Assembly (NCBI GenBank): GCA_025963645.1
Contig: JAOQAI010000017.1
Span: 62,001 to 126,000 of the forward strand
Direction of reading: 5' to 3'
Length of the DNA stretch: 64,000 bases
Source: Flaviaestuariibacter sp.
GTDB lineage: Bacteria > Bacteroidota > Bacteroidia > Chitinophagales > Chitinophagaceae
Part shown: piece after piece, positions 6,953 through 16,710 of the stretch
How positions within the stretch are numbered: the first letter of the stretch is position 1
Layout: each line of letters begins with the position of its first letter
Notes under the pieces: model-generated
Databases searched by the model: none
Seen by the model: only the letters and a program-made list of their open reading frames with translations
Told to the model about the DNA's origin: nothing
Made by a program: the position numbers and the translations under genes

Positions 6953-9445
6953 ATGTTTGCCCCCGATCCTTCCAATAAAATGTTCCAGATTGCCGAAGAA
7001 TTGGTATGCGGCAGCGGTGCTACGGTTTTCCTGACCGGAAAAGCCGGTACCGGCAAAACCACTTTTTTGAAGCACGTAAAATCAGTTTGTAATAAGAACC
7101 TCGCAGTGGTAGCGCCAACTGGTGTAGCGGCTATCAATGCAGGGGGCACCACAATCCATTCTTTCTTTCAATTGCCATTTGGACCCTTCAATTATAACGA
7201 AACAGCCTCCTTTTTTGCGAAGCTAAAGATCAATAACGAACGGCGCCAGGTGTTCCGGCAATTAGAGCTGCTGATCATCGATGAGATCAGCATGGTGCGC
7301 TCCGACCTATTGGATGCGATTGATGTGGTGCTGCGGCATTTCCGGTTCCGCCACAGCGAGCCTTTTGGTGGTGTGCAGGTGCTGATGATCGGTGATATGT
7401 ACCAGCTATCCCCTGTAGTAAAAGAAGGCGAGTGGTCGCTTATTTCTAATAATTATCGCAGTCATTATTTTTTTGATAGCCGTGTGATGCAACAAGCCCC
7501 GCCGGTGCATATCGCGTTCGATAAAATTTACCGTCAGCAGGACGAGCGCTTTGTGAACCTGCTCAATCAGATACGGCATAATAACCTTGACGGCGAAAAC
7601 TGGAGCCTGCTGGAAAGCCTTTACCAGCCGCAATACCAGCGTAGTGCTGAGGATGAACACATTATTCTTACTACGCACAACGCCAAAGCCGATACCATTA
7701 ACAGTGAAGAATTGAAACGGTTGCAGGGCAAAGTCCACACCTTCAAGGCCAAAATAGAAGGTGAGTTTAGCGACCGCAACTTTCCGACCGATGAAGAACT
7801 GCTGCTGAAGGAAGGCGCCCGGGTGATGTTTATTAAAAACGATACCGAAAAAGTGCGCCGCTATTTTAACGGAAAGATCGGCGTCATTACCCGCATCTCC
7901 GGCGACGAGATCTTTGTGCAATGCAAAGGCGATGACGACGAGATAGAAGTTAAAAAAGAAACCTGGAAAAATATCCGGTATTCCGTAAACCGTTCTTCGC
8001 AACAGGTGGATGAAGACGAGCTGGGTTCTTTCACCCAATATCCTTTACGGTTGGCCTGGGCGGTTACTATTCACAAAAGCCAGGGGCTTACGTTTGATAA
8101 TGTGATCATTGATGCCGGCGCAGCCTTTGCACACGGACAGGTTTATGTGGCATTAAGTCGTTGTACCAACCTCCAAGGCATTGTGCTGTTAAGCTCGGTG
8201 CCACGCCACCGGCTGGCGAACGACAGCCGCGTCGTGCAGTTTGCTGAAACAGAAGTGGCGCAAGACAACCTGCAGGAATTATTACACCAGGCGCGGCATA
8301 ACTACCAGCAAAAAGTATTGCTCGAAGTATTTGATTTTTCTCCGCTGATCAACGACACGCAAAGTTTTATCGAAGTCTTTTTAAAAAACAATGCTGCCTT
8401 TAACGAACACCTGTTCACTCAACTGGATGGACTGGTGCAATTAATGGAAACCGCGCAAGCCGTTGCGGTAAAGTTTGGCGCTTTCATGAAGGCGAAATTC
8501 ACAGCGGCAACCTATCCGGAAGAAACGGAAGACTTGCAAGCCAAGATTCGTGGCGCCGTGGCGCATTTCAAGAAAGACCTGGCCGCTATCCGTGATTATT
8601 TTCCAACGCTTCAGGCAGAAACAGACAGTAAAATGCTGGCGAAGGAATACAACGAAGGCATTAAAAACATTTACTTGCAGGCAGCGCTAAAAGCACATTT
8701 TGTTGCCGCTTTTGCGGAAGGCTTTTCGCTGGCTCGTTACTATGCCGCCAAGCGCAGTTTTGTAGCGCCGTCATTTAGTGTGAATGCGTATGCGGGTGTG
8801 TCTACTAATGATAATGAAGCGTCCCCCCACCCGGTGCTGCACGGGCAATTGCGGCAGTTGCGCAATGAGATCTGCGACAGGCATAACCTCCCGGTGTATA
8901 TGGTGGCGTCTGGTAAAACGATTGATGAACTGGCGCTCTACCTGCCGCAAACAAAACCCGAACTGCAAAAGATCAGCGGGTTTGGAAAAGTAAATGTAGA
9001 CAAATGGGGACCACAGTTTTTAGCGGTCATACAGGAATATTGCACCGAACACCATTTGACTTCACAAATAGAAAGTAAGGTTGCCAAAAGAACCCGCAAA
9101 ACAAAAGACGAAAGCACACCGTCCACTTCGGTGAAAGAACCCACTCATAAAGTGTCGCTTGCACTTTTTCGAGAAGGCAAAACCGTTTCGGAGATCGCAA
9201 AGCAGCGTGGATTGGCGGTGAGCACTATCGAATCGCACCTGGCAGCAGCCGTAGCCGGCGGCGATATCGACCCCTTTATTTTTATCTCTGCTGAGAAGAT
9301 CAAGGCCATCTTAAAAGAAGAGCAGGTGATCAAAGAAGAAGGCATGACCGCTGCCAAAATAAAGTTGGGAGATAGCGTGTCGTATTTTGATATTAAACTG
9401 GCTGTACAATACCAAAAACGTCAAAGCGAAGGCGCAGCTTCTTAA
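6953..9445 (+). CDS. PIF1-like helicase with HRDC and HTH domains
   Basis: Probably a 5'-3' DNA helicase for genome maintenance. From the ATG at 6953 it is 830 residues. The N-terminal half is a PIF1/RecD-type AAA helicase: Walker A GKAGTGKTT near residue 35, a LLIIDEISMV Walker B, a DMYQLSPV motif, and a C-terminal WAVTIHKSQGLTFDNVIID plus ALSRC segment. The second half has an HRDC domain (LRNEICDRHNLPVYMV onwards) and, near the C terminus, a helix-turn-helix (TVSEIAKQRGLAVSTIESHL). This three-part architecture is common in Bacteroidota and is often labelled only by its HTH domain. The frame runs upstream to a TTG at 6902, but that codon lies inside a promoter-like box. Confidence 0.88.
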   Translation: MFAPDPSNKMFQIAEELVCGSGATVFLTGKAGTGKTTFLKHVKSVCNKNLAVVAPTGVAAINAGGTTIHSFFQLPFGPFNYNETASFFAKLKINNERRQVFRQLELLIIDEISMVRSDLLDAIDVVLRHFRFRHSEPFGGVQVLMIGDMYQLSPVVKEGEWSLISNNYRSHYFFDSRVMQQAPPVHIAFDKIYRQQDERFVNLLNQIRHNNLDGENWSLLESLYQPQYQRSAEDEHIILTTHNAKADTINSEELKRLQGKVHTFKAKIEGEFSDRNFPTDEELLLKEGARVMFIKNDTEKVRRYFNGKIGVITRISGDEIFVQCKGDDDEIEVKKETWKNIRYSVNRSSQQVDEDELGSFTQYPLRLAWAVTIHKSQGLTFDNVIIDAGAAFAHGQVYVALSRCTNLQGIVLLSSVPRHRLANDSRVVQFAETEVAQDNLQELLHQARHNYQQKVLLEVFDFSPLINDTQSFIEVFLKNNAAFNEHLFTQLDGLVQLMETAQAVAVKFGAFMKAKFTAATYPEETEDLQAKIRGAVAHFKKDLAAIRDYFPTLQAETDSKMLAKEYNEGIKNIYLQAALKAHFVAAFAEGFSLARYYAAKRSFVAPSFSVNAYAGVSTNDNEASPHPVLHGQLRQLRNEICDRHNLPVYMVASGKTIDELALYLPQTKPELQKISGFGKVNVDKWGPQFLAVIQEYCTEHHLTSQIESKVAKRTRKTKDESTPSTSVKEPTHKVSLALFREGKTVSEIAKQRGLAVSTIESHLAAAVAGGDIDPFIFISAEKIKAILKEEQVIKEEGMTAAKIKLGDSVSYFDIKLAVQYQKRQSEGAAS

Positions 9446-9498
9446 CAAGCGTTTGCACCCCTTGGCGCATCATTTGTGCCTTCTACAAAAAAGGGTTT

Positions 9499-10785
9499 AT
9501 GCGTCTGGATCGAATCGTTGTCTTTGTTTTATCCATTGCTATTACGGCTTGCAAAACCGGTAGCCCGGGGCTTTTTGGTAAGTCTTCGCCACATGAACAA
9601 TATGCCCGAAAGCTAACAGATGCAGGCTTGGCTTCTACCTCTTTGGGAAGCCTGTGGTTTGCGGCAGCAGAAAAAGCCTTGGCACAGCCGCAGCCTGTGA
9701 GCCTTCCCTACAAACAGCATGGTTATTTCGCTGCCGATAAACCACGTGCGGTTGGTATCAGCTTCACCGCAAGGCGGGGTGAAAAGCTATTGTTTCAACT
9801 GGAACGCAAGCCACTAAATCCTTTTCATATCTACGCTGATCTATGGCAAATGAAAACAGGAGCAAAACCAGTGCGCTTGCTTTTTGCCGACAGCACTAAA
9901 CCCGCTTTTGATTATGAAGTAGATGAAGCAGGCACTTATCTGCTTCGGCTTCAACCTGAATTATTACGCAGCGGTGAATACACCATTTCTATTTCTGTGG
10001 GACCATCACTGGGCTTTCCGGTAGCAGGCAGCGCTGCAAAGGTCGGAAGCATTTGGGGCGATGACCGCGATGGCGGCTCCCGACGTCACGACGGCATTGA
10101 TATTTTTGCCCCGAAACGTACGCCAGTCGTGGCAGCGGGGGCAGGCACAGTAGGTCGGGTAAATGAAACAGCGATTGGCGGAAAGGTAGTTTGGATGCGA
10201 CCAACAGACAAGAACATCAATTTGTACTATGCCCACTTAGATGAACAACTCGTCTCACCTGGACAGCGGGTGGAAGCGGGTGACACATTGGGATTGTTAG
10301 GCAATACGGGCAATGCCCGAACTACGCCTTCACATCTACATTTTGGTATTTATGCGACGGGGGGGCCTGTTGATCCGCTACCTTTTGTAAACCGCACGGT
10401 TAAAGAACCGACAGCAATTTCATTTAACAAGCCACTAAACAACTACTATCGTTTAAATACTGACTTAAAAGTAGCTGGACAAACGATTCCGAAAAATACT
10501 GTTGGCGTTATATCAGATGCGGGTGAAAAGCAAGTGTTTTTAGAATTGCCAGATGCAAAACTTGTACAAATACCGTCCGCCAATATTCAATCGTCTGATA
10601 ATCAAGTACTTACACTCAAATTGCATGACTCTTTAAGATTATTAGATGCTCCCTTTATAACGGCTGCTGGCAAAACAAGTTTAGAAAAAGGGGTTTCCAT
10701 AAAAGTGTTAGGCTACTTTAATGAGTTTGCTTACATACAAGCGGGTACCGAAACCGGCTGGATTCCAAAGGGAGCGCTTCGCTAA
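9499..10785 (+). CDS. M23 (LytM-type) peptidase lipoprotein
   Basis: A cell-wall-directed metallopeptidase or LytM regulator in the periplasm. The 428 residues start with a lipoprotein signal (lipobox ITAC, Cys about 18). A beta-rich domain (about 60-165) precedes the M23 domain (about 180-300), which has the zinc motif HDGIDIF (HxxxD) and the catalytic HLHFG. The C-terminal 100 residues resemble SH3-like beta domains (GWIPKGALR end). Both metal and catalytic histidines are present, so it is likely an active endopeptidase. It converges with mnmG with no intergenic base between the two stops. Confidence 0.88.
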   Translation: MRLDRIVVFVLSIAITACKTGSPGLFGKSSPHEQYARKLTDAGLASTSLGSLWFAAAEKALAQPQPVSLPYKQHGYFAADKPRAVGISFTARRGEKLLFQLERKPLNPFHIYADLWQMKTGAKPVRLLFADSTKPAFDYEVDEAGTYLLRLQPELLRSGEYTISISVGPSLGFPVAGSAAKVGSIWGDDRDGGSRRHDGIDIFAPKRTPVVAAGAGTVGRVNETAIGGKVVWMRPTDKNINLYYAHLDEQLVSPGQRVEAGDTLGLLGNTGNARTTPSHLHFGIYATGGPVDPLPFVNRTVKEPTAISFNKPLNNYYRLNTDLKVAGQTIPKNTVGVISDAGEKQVFLELPDAKLVQIPSANIQSSDNQVLTLKLHDSLRLLDAPFITAAGKTSLEKGVSIKVLGYFNEFAYIQAGTETGWIPKGALR

Positions 10786-12648
10786 CTACCGACCCATATA
10801 TACCATCAAGATTTGTACATCGCTTGGATTGATGCCGGAAATACGGCTTGCTTGACCCAGGGTTTGGGGACGAATCTTGCTCAATTTTTCACGGGCTTCA
10901 ATGCCTAATGAAACAATGCGGCGGTAGTCAAACTGTTCTGGAATAGCCAAATTCTCCATTTGACTCATACGCTGCACCAACTCTTTTTCCTTGTCAATAT
11001 AAACCTGATATTTAGTCTGAATCTCAGCTTGTTCTAAACTTTCCTTCGGGTAATTCTCCAGTGCTTCTCCTACCCCCGAAACGGCATCCATCACCGCTTT
11101 CAAGGCAACATTTGGACGAAGAATAATCTTTTCCAACTTTTGTTTTTCAGATATCACCGCACTGCTAATGCTCTCCAAAAAAGGATTAATATCTTGTATT
11201 TCTATAGAAGTGGTAGCCATATAGTGCTTAACTTCTTCTACTTCCCGGCGCTTGGTTAAAAGGTTTTGCATACGCTCTTCAGAAGCCAATCCGAGACGAT
11301 AGCTCAACTCTGTAAGCCGCAGGTCAGCATTGTCCTGACGCAGGAGCGTCCGAAACTCAGCCCGTGATGTAAACATCCGGTAAGGCTCTTCCGTTCCTTT
11401 ACTGATCAGGTCATCTATCAACACACCGATATAAGCTTCGCTTCTTTTAAGAACAAGTGCTGTTTCTCCTTTTACTTTTAGATGTGCGTTAATACCAGCC
11501 ATTAATCCCTGGCAAGCCGCTTCTTCATAGCCGGTGGTTCCATTGATCTGCCCAGCAAAGAACAGGTTCTGTAATCCTTTAGTTTCTAACGAATAATTCA
11601 GCTGTGTAGGTGGGAAATAGTCATACTCAATGGCATAACCAGGACGGAAAAAGCGAACTTTCTCAAATCCTGCTACCCGGCGAAGTGCATCATGCTGAAC
11701 TTCTTCCGGCAGCGAAGTGGAGAAGCCGTTTACATAAACCTCTACAGTGTTCCAGCCCTCGGGCTCTACGAATAGCTGGTGGCGGTCACGTTCCGAAAAG
11801 CGGCTGATTTTGTCTTCAATGCTTGGGCAATACCGCGGACCGGTGCCTTCAATTCTTCCGGCATACATAGGACTGCGATCAAAACCCGTTTTTAATGTTT
11901 CGTGAACATCCGGAGAAGTATAAGTGATCCAGCAGCTTCGTTGCTGCTTGGGCTTTGGGGTTTTCAGGTAAGAGAAACCAGTTATCTCCTCATCTCCCTT
12001 CTGTTCTTCCATTTTGGAATAGTCCAGCGAACGACCATCTACCCGTGGCGGCGTACCTGTTTTCAACCGGTCGCTTTCAAAACCTAGGGAAACCAGTTGC
12101 TCAGTGATGCCTTCCGCTGCCCGCTCAGCTACCCTACCGCCGCCTAAGCGCTTCTCTCCAATGTGTATTACGCCGTTCAAAAAAGTCCCGTTGGTAAGCA
12201 CTACTGCTTTTGCATAGATGTTATGCCCCATTCCTGTTACCACTCCTTTCGCCTTACCACCTTTCACGATCAGCTCCTTTACCATATCCTGATAAAAATC
12301 CACATTAGGCGTAGCCTCTAGCATGTCTCGCCATGTTTGAGCAAACAACATCCGGTCGTTCTGCGACCTCGGACTCCACATCGCCGGTCCTTTTGAGCGG
12401 TTCAGCATCCGAAACTGGATCATGGAAGCGTCTGATACAATACCCGAATAGCCACCCATAGCGTCCACTTCCCGCACAATTTGCCCTTTGGCGATTCCTC
12501 CCATAGCAGGGTTGCAGCTCATCTGGGCAATGGTTTGCATATTCATTGTGATCAACAGCACAGATGATCCCATATTAGCCGCTGCCGCTGCCGCTTCACA
12601 TCCAGCATGCCCTGCGCCTACCACAATCACATCATATTCCTGAAACAT
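10786..12648 (-). CDS. mnmG: tRNA uridine-34 carboxymethylaminomethyl synthesis enzyme
   Basis: With MnmE, installs the (carboxymethyl)aminomethyl group on U34 of tRNAs. The 620 residues have the FAD-binding VVGAGHAGCEAA loop at the N terminus, the CNPAMGGIAKG segment, the GTPPRVDGRSLDY region, the FAGQINGTTGYEEAA motif and the usual C-terminal helical domain. Length and motifs are standard. It lies downstream of ybeY on the same strand with a 62-bp gap that contains two parS-like palindromes. mnmG is often close to oriC in bacteria, in keeping with the origin-like region 13 kb away. Confidence 0.97.
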   Translation of the reverse strand: MFQEYDVIVVGAGHAGCEAAAAAANMGSSVLLITMNMQTIAQMSCNPAMGGIAKGQIVREVDAMGGYSGIVSDASMIQFRMLNRSKGPAMWSPRSQNDRMLFAQTWRDMLEATPNVDFYQDMVKELIVKGGKAKGVVTGMGHNIYAKAVVLTNGTFLNGVIHIGEKRLGGGRVAERAAEGITEQLVSLGFESDRLKTGTPPRVDGRSLDYSKMEEQKGDEEITGFSYLKTPKPKQQRSCWITYTSPDVHETLKTGFDRSPMYAGRIEGTGPRYCPSIEDKISRFSERDRHQLFVEPEGWNTVEVYVNGFSTSLPEEVQHDALRRVAGFEKVRFFRPGYAIEYDYFPPTQLNYSLETKGLQNLFFAGQINGTTGYEEAACQGLMAGINAHLKVKGETALVLKRSEAYIGVLIDDLISKGTEEPYRMFTSRAEFRTLLRQDNADLRLTELSYRLGLASEERMQNLLTKRREVEEVKHYMATTSIEIQDINPFLESISSAVISEKQKLEKIILRPNVALKAVMDAVSGVGEALENYPKESLEQAEIQTKYQVYIDKEKELVQRMSQMENLAIPEQFDYRRIVSLGIEAREKLSKIRPQTLGQASRISGINPSDVQILMVYMGR

Positions 12649-12669
12649 AGTTTTACAAAATTACCTTAA

Positions 12670-12685
12670 TGTTCCACGGGGAACA
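12670..12685. other. parS-like palindrome 1
   Basis: TGTTCCACGGGGAACA differs at one position from the parS form TGTTCCACGTGGAACA, a ParB/Spo0J centromere sequence. It lies between ybeY and mnmG. ParB binding is inferred from sequence likeness only. Confidence 0.5.
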
Positions 12686-12706
12686 TGTTAAAAGGATACC
12701 CACACG

Positions 12707-12722
12707 AGTTTCACGTGGAACA
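12707..12722. other. parS-like palindrome 2
   Basis: AGTTTCACGTGGAACA matches the parS consensus TGTTTCACGTGAAACA at 14 of 16 positions and keeps the central CACGTG. It overlaps the last codons and the stop of ybeY (12711) and lies 37 bp from the first site. Confidence 0.5.
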
Positions 12723-13157
12723 GAAATAGAGTCGCAAATACTCCTCTTCTTTAATACGCATGATCTTTGCCTGCTCTTTCGTCTTATCGACATAGCCCGA
12801 CAAGTGAAGGGCTCCATGAAAAACGACCCGGTGTAATTCCTTTACGAAAGATGTTTGAAAGGTTTCGGCATTTTCCCGCACCCGGTCTATGCTTATATAG
12901 ATGTCTGATAAAAGCGGTGCGCCTTTTGGCGATAACGGAAAGGTTACAATGTCTGTATAGGTGTTGTGCTTAAGGTAATCTTTGTTTATCTCCAGCAAGT
13001 AAGCATCCGTACAAAAAACATAATTGATGGCATCTACAGCAAAGCCTTCTTTCTGCAACCGTTCCAAAAGGAAAATTTTTAAACGGGTGCGGTTACGGAA
13101 AGCAAAGCTGATTTCTAAATAGTGAAACCGTATCTGGTCTATGTCTATCCGATTCAT
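12711..13157 (-). CDS. ybeY: rRNA maturation RNase YbeY
   Basis: Endoribonuclease for 16S rRNA 3'-end maturation and ribosome quality control. From ATG 13157 it is 148 residues. The metal site HRVVFHGALHLSGYVDK keeps the first histidines of the HGxLHLxGY motif, but the third histidine of the textbook motif is Asp, which is usual for Bacteroidota members as far as I recall. The TDIVTFP strand typical of the family is present. A further in-frame TTG at 13193 is less likely as a start. It heads a probable ybeY-mnmG operon. Confidence 0.92.
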   Translation of the reverse strand: MNRIDIDQIRFHYLEISFAFRNRTRLKIFLLERLQKEGFAVDAINYVFCTDAYLLEINKDYLKHNTYTDIVTFPLSPKGAPLLSDIYISIDRVRENAETFQTSFVKELHRVVFHGALHLSGYVDKTKEQAKIMRIKEEEYLRLYFCST

Positions 13158-13193
13158 GGTCCAAAGTTGAGATACTAGTGCCGGATATTGCAA

Positions 13194-13201
13194 TAGCTTT
13201 G
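13194..13201 (+). promoter_or_regulatory. Candidate -7 box for feoA-nadD
   Basis: TAGCTTTG fits TAnnTTTG and ends 16 bp before the feoA ATG. The nearest upstream TTG (13167) is 24 bp away, a little more than the usual spacing. Confidence 0.4.
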
Positions 13202-13217
13202 AACTTTAAAGACGAAT

Positions 13218-13439
13218 ATGAGGCTATCGGAACTGAAAATGGGGCAACGGGCATTAATTACTTCCTTCCATAGCTCTGAACTAGAGCTGAAATTAATGGA
13301 AATGGGTTGCCTGCCTGGCGAAGAGGTGGTGGTGGAGCAGATAGCGCCTTTAGGCGATCCTATCTCTATCAAGGTAGCTGGATACTCTTTGAGCCTTCGG
13401 AAAAACGAAGCATCGGAAATAAATGTCGAGTCTATCTAA
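13218..13439 (+). CDS. feoA: FeoA-family protein
   Basis: A 73-residue SH3-like protein (MRLSELKMGQRALITSF...) with the FeoA core: a LKLMEMGCLPGEEVVV turn, a PLGDPISIKVAGYSLSLRKNEA segment and full family length. FeoA assists ferrous iron uptake by FeoB. Here it is 9 bp upstream of nadD, and the only FeoB in the window is 4.2 kb away on the other strand. An intact stand-alone FeoA next to a NAD gene is unusual, since feoA and feoB normally form one operon. Confidence 0.9.
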   Translation: MRLSELKMGQRALITSFHSSELELKLMEMGCLPGEEVVVEQIAPLGDPISIKVAGYSLSLRKNEASEINVESI

Positions 13440-13448
13440 GCCTTCAAT

Positions 13449-14033
13449 ATGAATATCGGACTATATTTCGGCTCCTTTAACCCTATTCATATTGGACATC
13501 TAATCATTGCCAACCATATCTTAAACGAAACGGACCTGCAAAAGATATGGTTCGTGGTGTCACCTCAAAATCCATTCAAGCCCTCTTCTACCCTACTGAA
13601 CGAATATGACCGCTTGCACCTCGTGCAAAAAGCCATCGCAGCCACCGATGCTTTTAAAGCGGTGGATATAGAGTTCTCGCTTCCGAAACCCTCTTACTCA
13701 GTACATACGCTTGCTTATCTCAAGGACAAATACCCGAATTATACCTTTCACATCATTATGGGCAGCGACAGCTTTCAGAACCTGCGTCAGTGGAAGAATG
13801 CAGAAGTCATTATTGCGAATTATCCTTTGCTGGTTTACAGGCGCCCGGGCTTTGACATACTTGATGATTACGGAGCTAAGCTCCAAGTACTTCAAGCTCC
13901 GCTTCTGGAGATCTCCGCTACACATATCCGCGAATTGGTGCAGGCAGGAAAATCTATAAAATACCTGGTGCCCGAAAATGTTGAGGAAGAGATCAGTACC
14001 AACAGGTTCTTTCGAAAACCTCAGAGCAAATAG
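13449..14033 (+). CDS. nadD: Nicotinate-nucleotide adenylyltransferase
   Basis: Adenylates nicotinate mononucleotide in NAD synthesis. The 194 residues start with the nucleotidyltransferase motif [10 protein letters not shown] and end with the SATHIREL (ISxTxxR-type) motif; [14 protein letters not shown] in the middle is family-typical. It sits 9 bp after feoA, probably co-transcribed, and its 3' end overlaps that of chrA by 13 bp on the opposite strand. nadA, an earlier enzyme of the same pathway, is at 24.3 kb. Confidence 0.95.
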   Translation: MNIGLYFGSFNPIHIGHLIIANHILNETDLQKIWFVVSPQNPFKPSSTLLNEYDRLHLVQKAIAATDAFKAVDIEFSLPKPSYSVHTLAYLKDKYPNYTFHIIMGSDSFQNLRQWKNAEVIIANYPLLVYRRPGFDILDDYGAKLQVLQAPLLEISATHIRELVQAGKSIKYLVPENVEEEISTNRFFRKPQSK

Positions 14034-15259
14034 CCCAGCAACAAGCAGCAGATGACGATTATGGGAGAAATCACCTTGGTAAAACGCAAGGCCAAAAACG
14101 TAAGCCCAATAACCGCTAAGTTGATAGCACTGTTGAAACGTCCATCAAACATCGTTACGTCCTTTGCAATAAAGAGTGTCGCAGCGATCATAATTCCAAC
14201 TACTGCCGCATTGATGCCCTCCAGCGAACGATAGACAGCGGCATATTTCTTCAGGTTATTCCAGATAGGATAAAAGAAAAGCACTAGCAGCATACTTGGT
14301 AAGAAGATGGCAACGGACCCAATGATACAGCCGAGCAACTGCATCCAGAATCCTCCCCCTTTTAAAGCCATTCCTCCAGTAAAGGAACCAATCGCAAATA
14401 CTGGTCCCGGCATAGCCCGCACCATTCCAATACCGGTCATCATCTCTTCTTTATCAATATGTACCACGTTCGGATCCCGTTCCCTTACTTGCTCAGGACG
14501 AACAGAGAATTGTTCGTACATCAGCGGCATTAGCACATGCCCGCCACCAAACACCAAGCTGCCCATGCGATAGGTATTTTCAAAAAGATTAATGGGCTTG
14601 CGGTTAGGCCAGTCCCCTTTCCGTGCCGTTTCGCTCAATACGCCGGCTGCAATAAAAAGGAAAGCGAAAAGCCAGATATTGCCCCACTTGATCTTTCGCG
14701 GTTTGATCTCCCGCTGCGGAATGCGCTTCCGGCTAAGGTTTGTGATTAAACCACTTAAAACAATAAGCGCCGGGAAAATGCCGGGAAAATGGAAGAAGAA
14801 ATACGTTGCACACAAACACATAAGCATAATAGCCCACGTGATGGTATTGTTTATGGCTTTTTGAAAAACGGTCAGCGACGCATAAGCTAAGAAGCCGATC
14901 GCCATGGCTGGAATAAAACGAAATACATTGATATTCAATGACTTAGTGTCTAAATAGGGCAGTAAAAAAGATAGCGCCCCCATCAGGAGGCAGGCCGGCG
15001 TTATCCAAATAAGCAACGTAAAAATAGACAGCCAGATGCCTCCCCTCTTGTATCCGATCATTGTGAGGACCTGTGTAGAGGAAGCACCCGGCAGCAAGCT
15101 GCAAAACCCGTTGTACTCCATCAACTCGTCTTCGGAAACATAAGGCGTTTGCTTCACAAAGGTTTTCAGCATCATGGCGATATGCGCCTGCGGTCCGCCT
15201 ACGGCTGTAATGCTGTGCAAGAACACCGCTTTCAGAAAAGGAATATGGCGTAGGAGCAT
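14021..15259 (-). CDS. chrA: Chromate transporter, ChrA (CHR) family
   Basis: An inner-membrane anion carrier family linked to chromate efflux. From ATG 15259 it is 412 residues, the long (two-domain) form, with about ten to twelve hydrophobic segments and the repeated CHR signatures: [18 protein letters not shown] and [15 protein letters not shown] in the first half, and [11 protein letters not shown] with [16 protein letters not shown] in the second. A GTG codon sits directly before this ATG. Its substrate here is not known; sulphate or other anions remain possible. Confidence 0.88.
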   Translation of the reverse strand: MLLRHIPFLKAVFLHSITAVGGPQAHIAMMLKTFVKQTPYVSEDELMEYNGFCSLLPGASSTQVLTMIGYKRGGIWLSIFTLLIWITPACLLMGALSFLLPYLDTKSLNINVFRFIPAMAIGFLAYASLTVFQKAINNTITWAIMLMCLCATYFFFHFPGIFPALIVLSGLITNLSRKRIPQREIKPRKIKWGNIWLFAFLFIAAGVLSETARKGDWPNRKPINLFENTYRMGSLVFGGGHVLMPLMYEQFSVRPEQVRERDPNVVHIDKEEMMTGIGMVRAMPGPVFAIGSFTGGMALKGGGFWMQLLGCIIGSVAIFLPSMLLVLFFYPIWNNLKKYAAVYRSLEGINAAVVGIMIAATLFIAKDVTMFDGRFNSAINLAVIGLTFLALRFTKVISPIIVICCLLLGYLL

Positions 15260-15371
15260 CACGGCTTAAATGTAAAAAAATTAGCGGGCAACAGGCTGAC
15301 AACTTATACAAAGGGGTTTGGCATTTTAAAATATTACCACATGGACTATATTTAAGCTTTACAAAAGCCAC

Positions 15372-16706
15372 ATGAAAAAGAACATATTATTTGCTGCAAG
15401 CCTGATCGCCTGCGCAGCCGCTCATTCGCAACAACGCATTACGCCCGCTGCTATTGATGCGGTCGTCACTAAGATAGAGCAGCAGTGCATTGCCTGGCGC
15501 CGCGACTTGCACGAGCACCCCGAGCTGGGAAACCGCGAAACCCGCACCGCTAAAATCATTGCGGCACACCTGAGAAGCCTTGGTATGGAAGTGAAGGAAG
15601 GCGTGGCGAAGACAGGCGTCGTTGGTATTCTAAAAGGTGGCAAGCCCGGACCCGTGATAGGCTTGCGTGCCGACATGGATGCGCTGCCGGTTACCGAAAG
15701 AGCGCCGATTCCATTTGCCTCTAAAGCAAAAGCGCAATACAATGGACAAGAAGTGGACGTGATGCACGCTTGCGGTCACGATACGCATGTGGCGATGCTG
15801 ATGAGTGCTGCAACAGTATTATCGGGCATGAAAGCCGACTTAGCGGGAACCGTGAAATTTATTTTCCAACCCGCGGAAGAAGGTCCGCCTGCCGGCGAAG
15901 AAGGCGGTGCAGCACTGATGGTAAAAGAAGGCGTTTTAGAATCGCCTAAAGTGGATGTGATGTTCGGATTGCATATCGATGCGCAAACACCAGTAGGCCA
16001 GATTGGCTACCGCGAAGGGGGCATCATGGCCGAGTCGGACTGGTTTAGTATTAAAATAAAAGGCAAGCAAACGCATGGCGCTGAGCCTTGGTTAGGTATT
16101 GATCCGGTAGTGGTAGGAACGCAAATCATTACAGGGCTGCAAAACATAGTTAGCCGGCAAATGGAACTTACAAAAAATGCGGTGGTCATTTCTACTACTA
16201 TGTTCAAAGCGGGTGTTCGCGAAAATATTATTCCGGAAGAAGTGACCCTGGGTGGCACCATTCGCACACTTGATCGCCAGATGCGCGATGATGTGTGGGA
16301 TCGTATGGAACGCACGGTTACGAATATTGCCGAAGCATCCGGAGCAACCGCCGAACTGGTGATAGATGCCAAAACCGGGATCACTTACAATAATCCAGAA
16401 CTTACTAAAAGCATGGTACCGGCACTGATGAAAGCTACGGGCAATAAAGCAATGGTCATTGATGCGCAAACAGGCGCGGAAGATTTTTCTTTTTTTGCTG
16501 ACAAAGTGCCTTCGCTATACTTTTTTGTAGGCGGTATGCCGCCAGGGATGGATCCAAAGAAAAGTGGTCCGCATCATACTCCCGACTTCTTTATAGACGA
16601 AAGCGGGATGAAGACCGGCATTAAAGCTTTTGTTTATCTTGTTACAGATTACCTGCAGATGGCAACCGGTAAAACAGTTCCGGCAAAGAGTCCAAAATCG
16701 TTTTAA
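15372..16706 (+). CDS. Secreted M20-family amidohydrolase
   Basis: A zinc peptidase of the M20D/hippurate hydrolase type, probably periplasmic. The 444 residues begin with a signal peptide (MKKNILFAASLIACAAAHSQ). Metal and catalytic segments are visible: GLRADMDALPV, HACGHDTHVAM, QPAEEG and GAEDFSFF, plus the dimerisation domain in the middle (about residues 220-330). It would release acyl or amino acid groups from N-acylated substrates; the substrate is unknown. A beta-lactamase-fold gene follows after 4 bp, so the two probably share a transcript. Confidence 0.9.
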   Translation: MKKNILFAASLIACAAAHSQQRITPAAIDAVVTKIEQQCIAWRRDLHEHPELGNRETRTAKIIAAHLRSLGMEVKEGVAKTGVVGILKGGKPGPVIGLRADMDALPVTERAPIPFASKAKAQYNGQEVDVMHACGHDTHVAMLMSAATVLSGMKADLAGTVKFIFQPAEEGPPAGEEGGAALMVKEGVLESPKVDVMFGLHIDAQTPVGQIGYREGGIMAESDWFSIKIKGKQTHGAEPWLGIDPVVVGTQIITGLQNIVSRQMELTKNAVVISTTMFKAGVRENIIPEEVTLGGTIRTLDRQMRDDVWDRMERTVTNIAEASGATAELVIDAKTGITYNNPELTKSMVPALMKATGNKAMVIDAQTGAEDFSFFADKVPSLYFFVGGMPPGMDPKKSGPHHTPDFFIDESGMKTGIKAFVYLVTDYLQMATGKTVPAKSPKSF

Positions 16707-16710
16707 AATT

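Noticed and set aside
7406-8038. 210-codon minus-strand frame opposite the PIF1-like helicase
   Set aside because: Antisense shadow; composition rich in Phe, Val and His with no recognisable motif.
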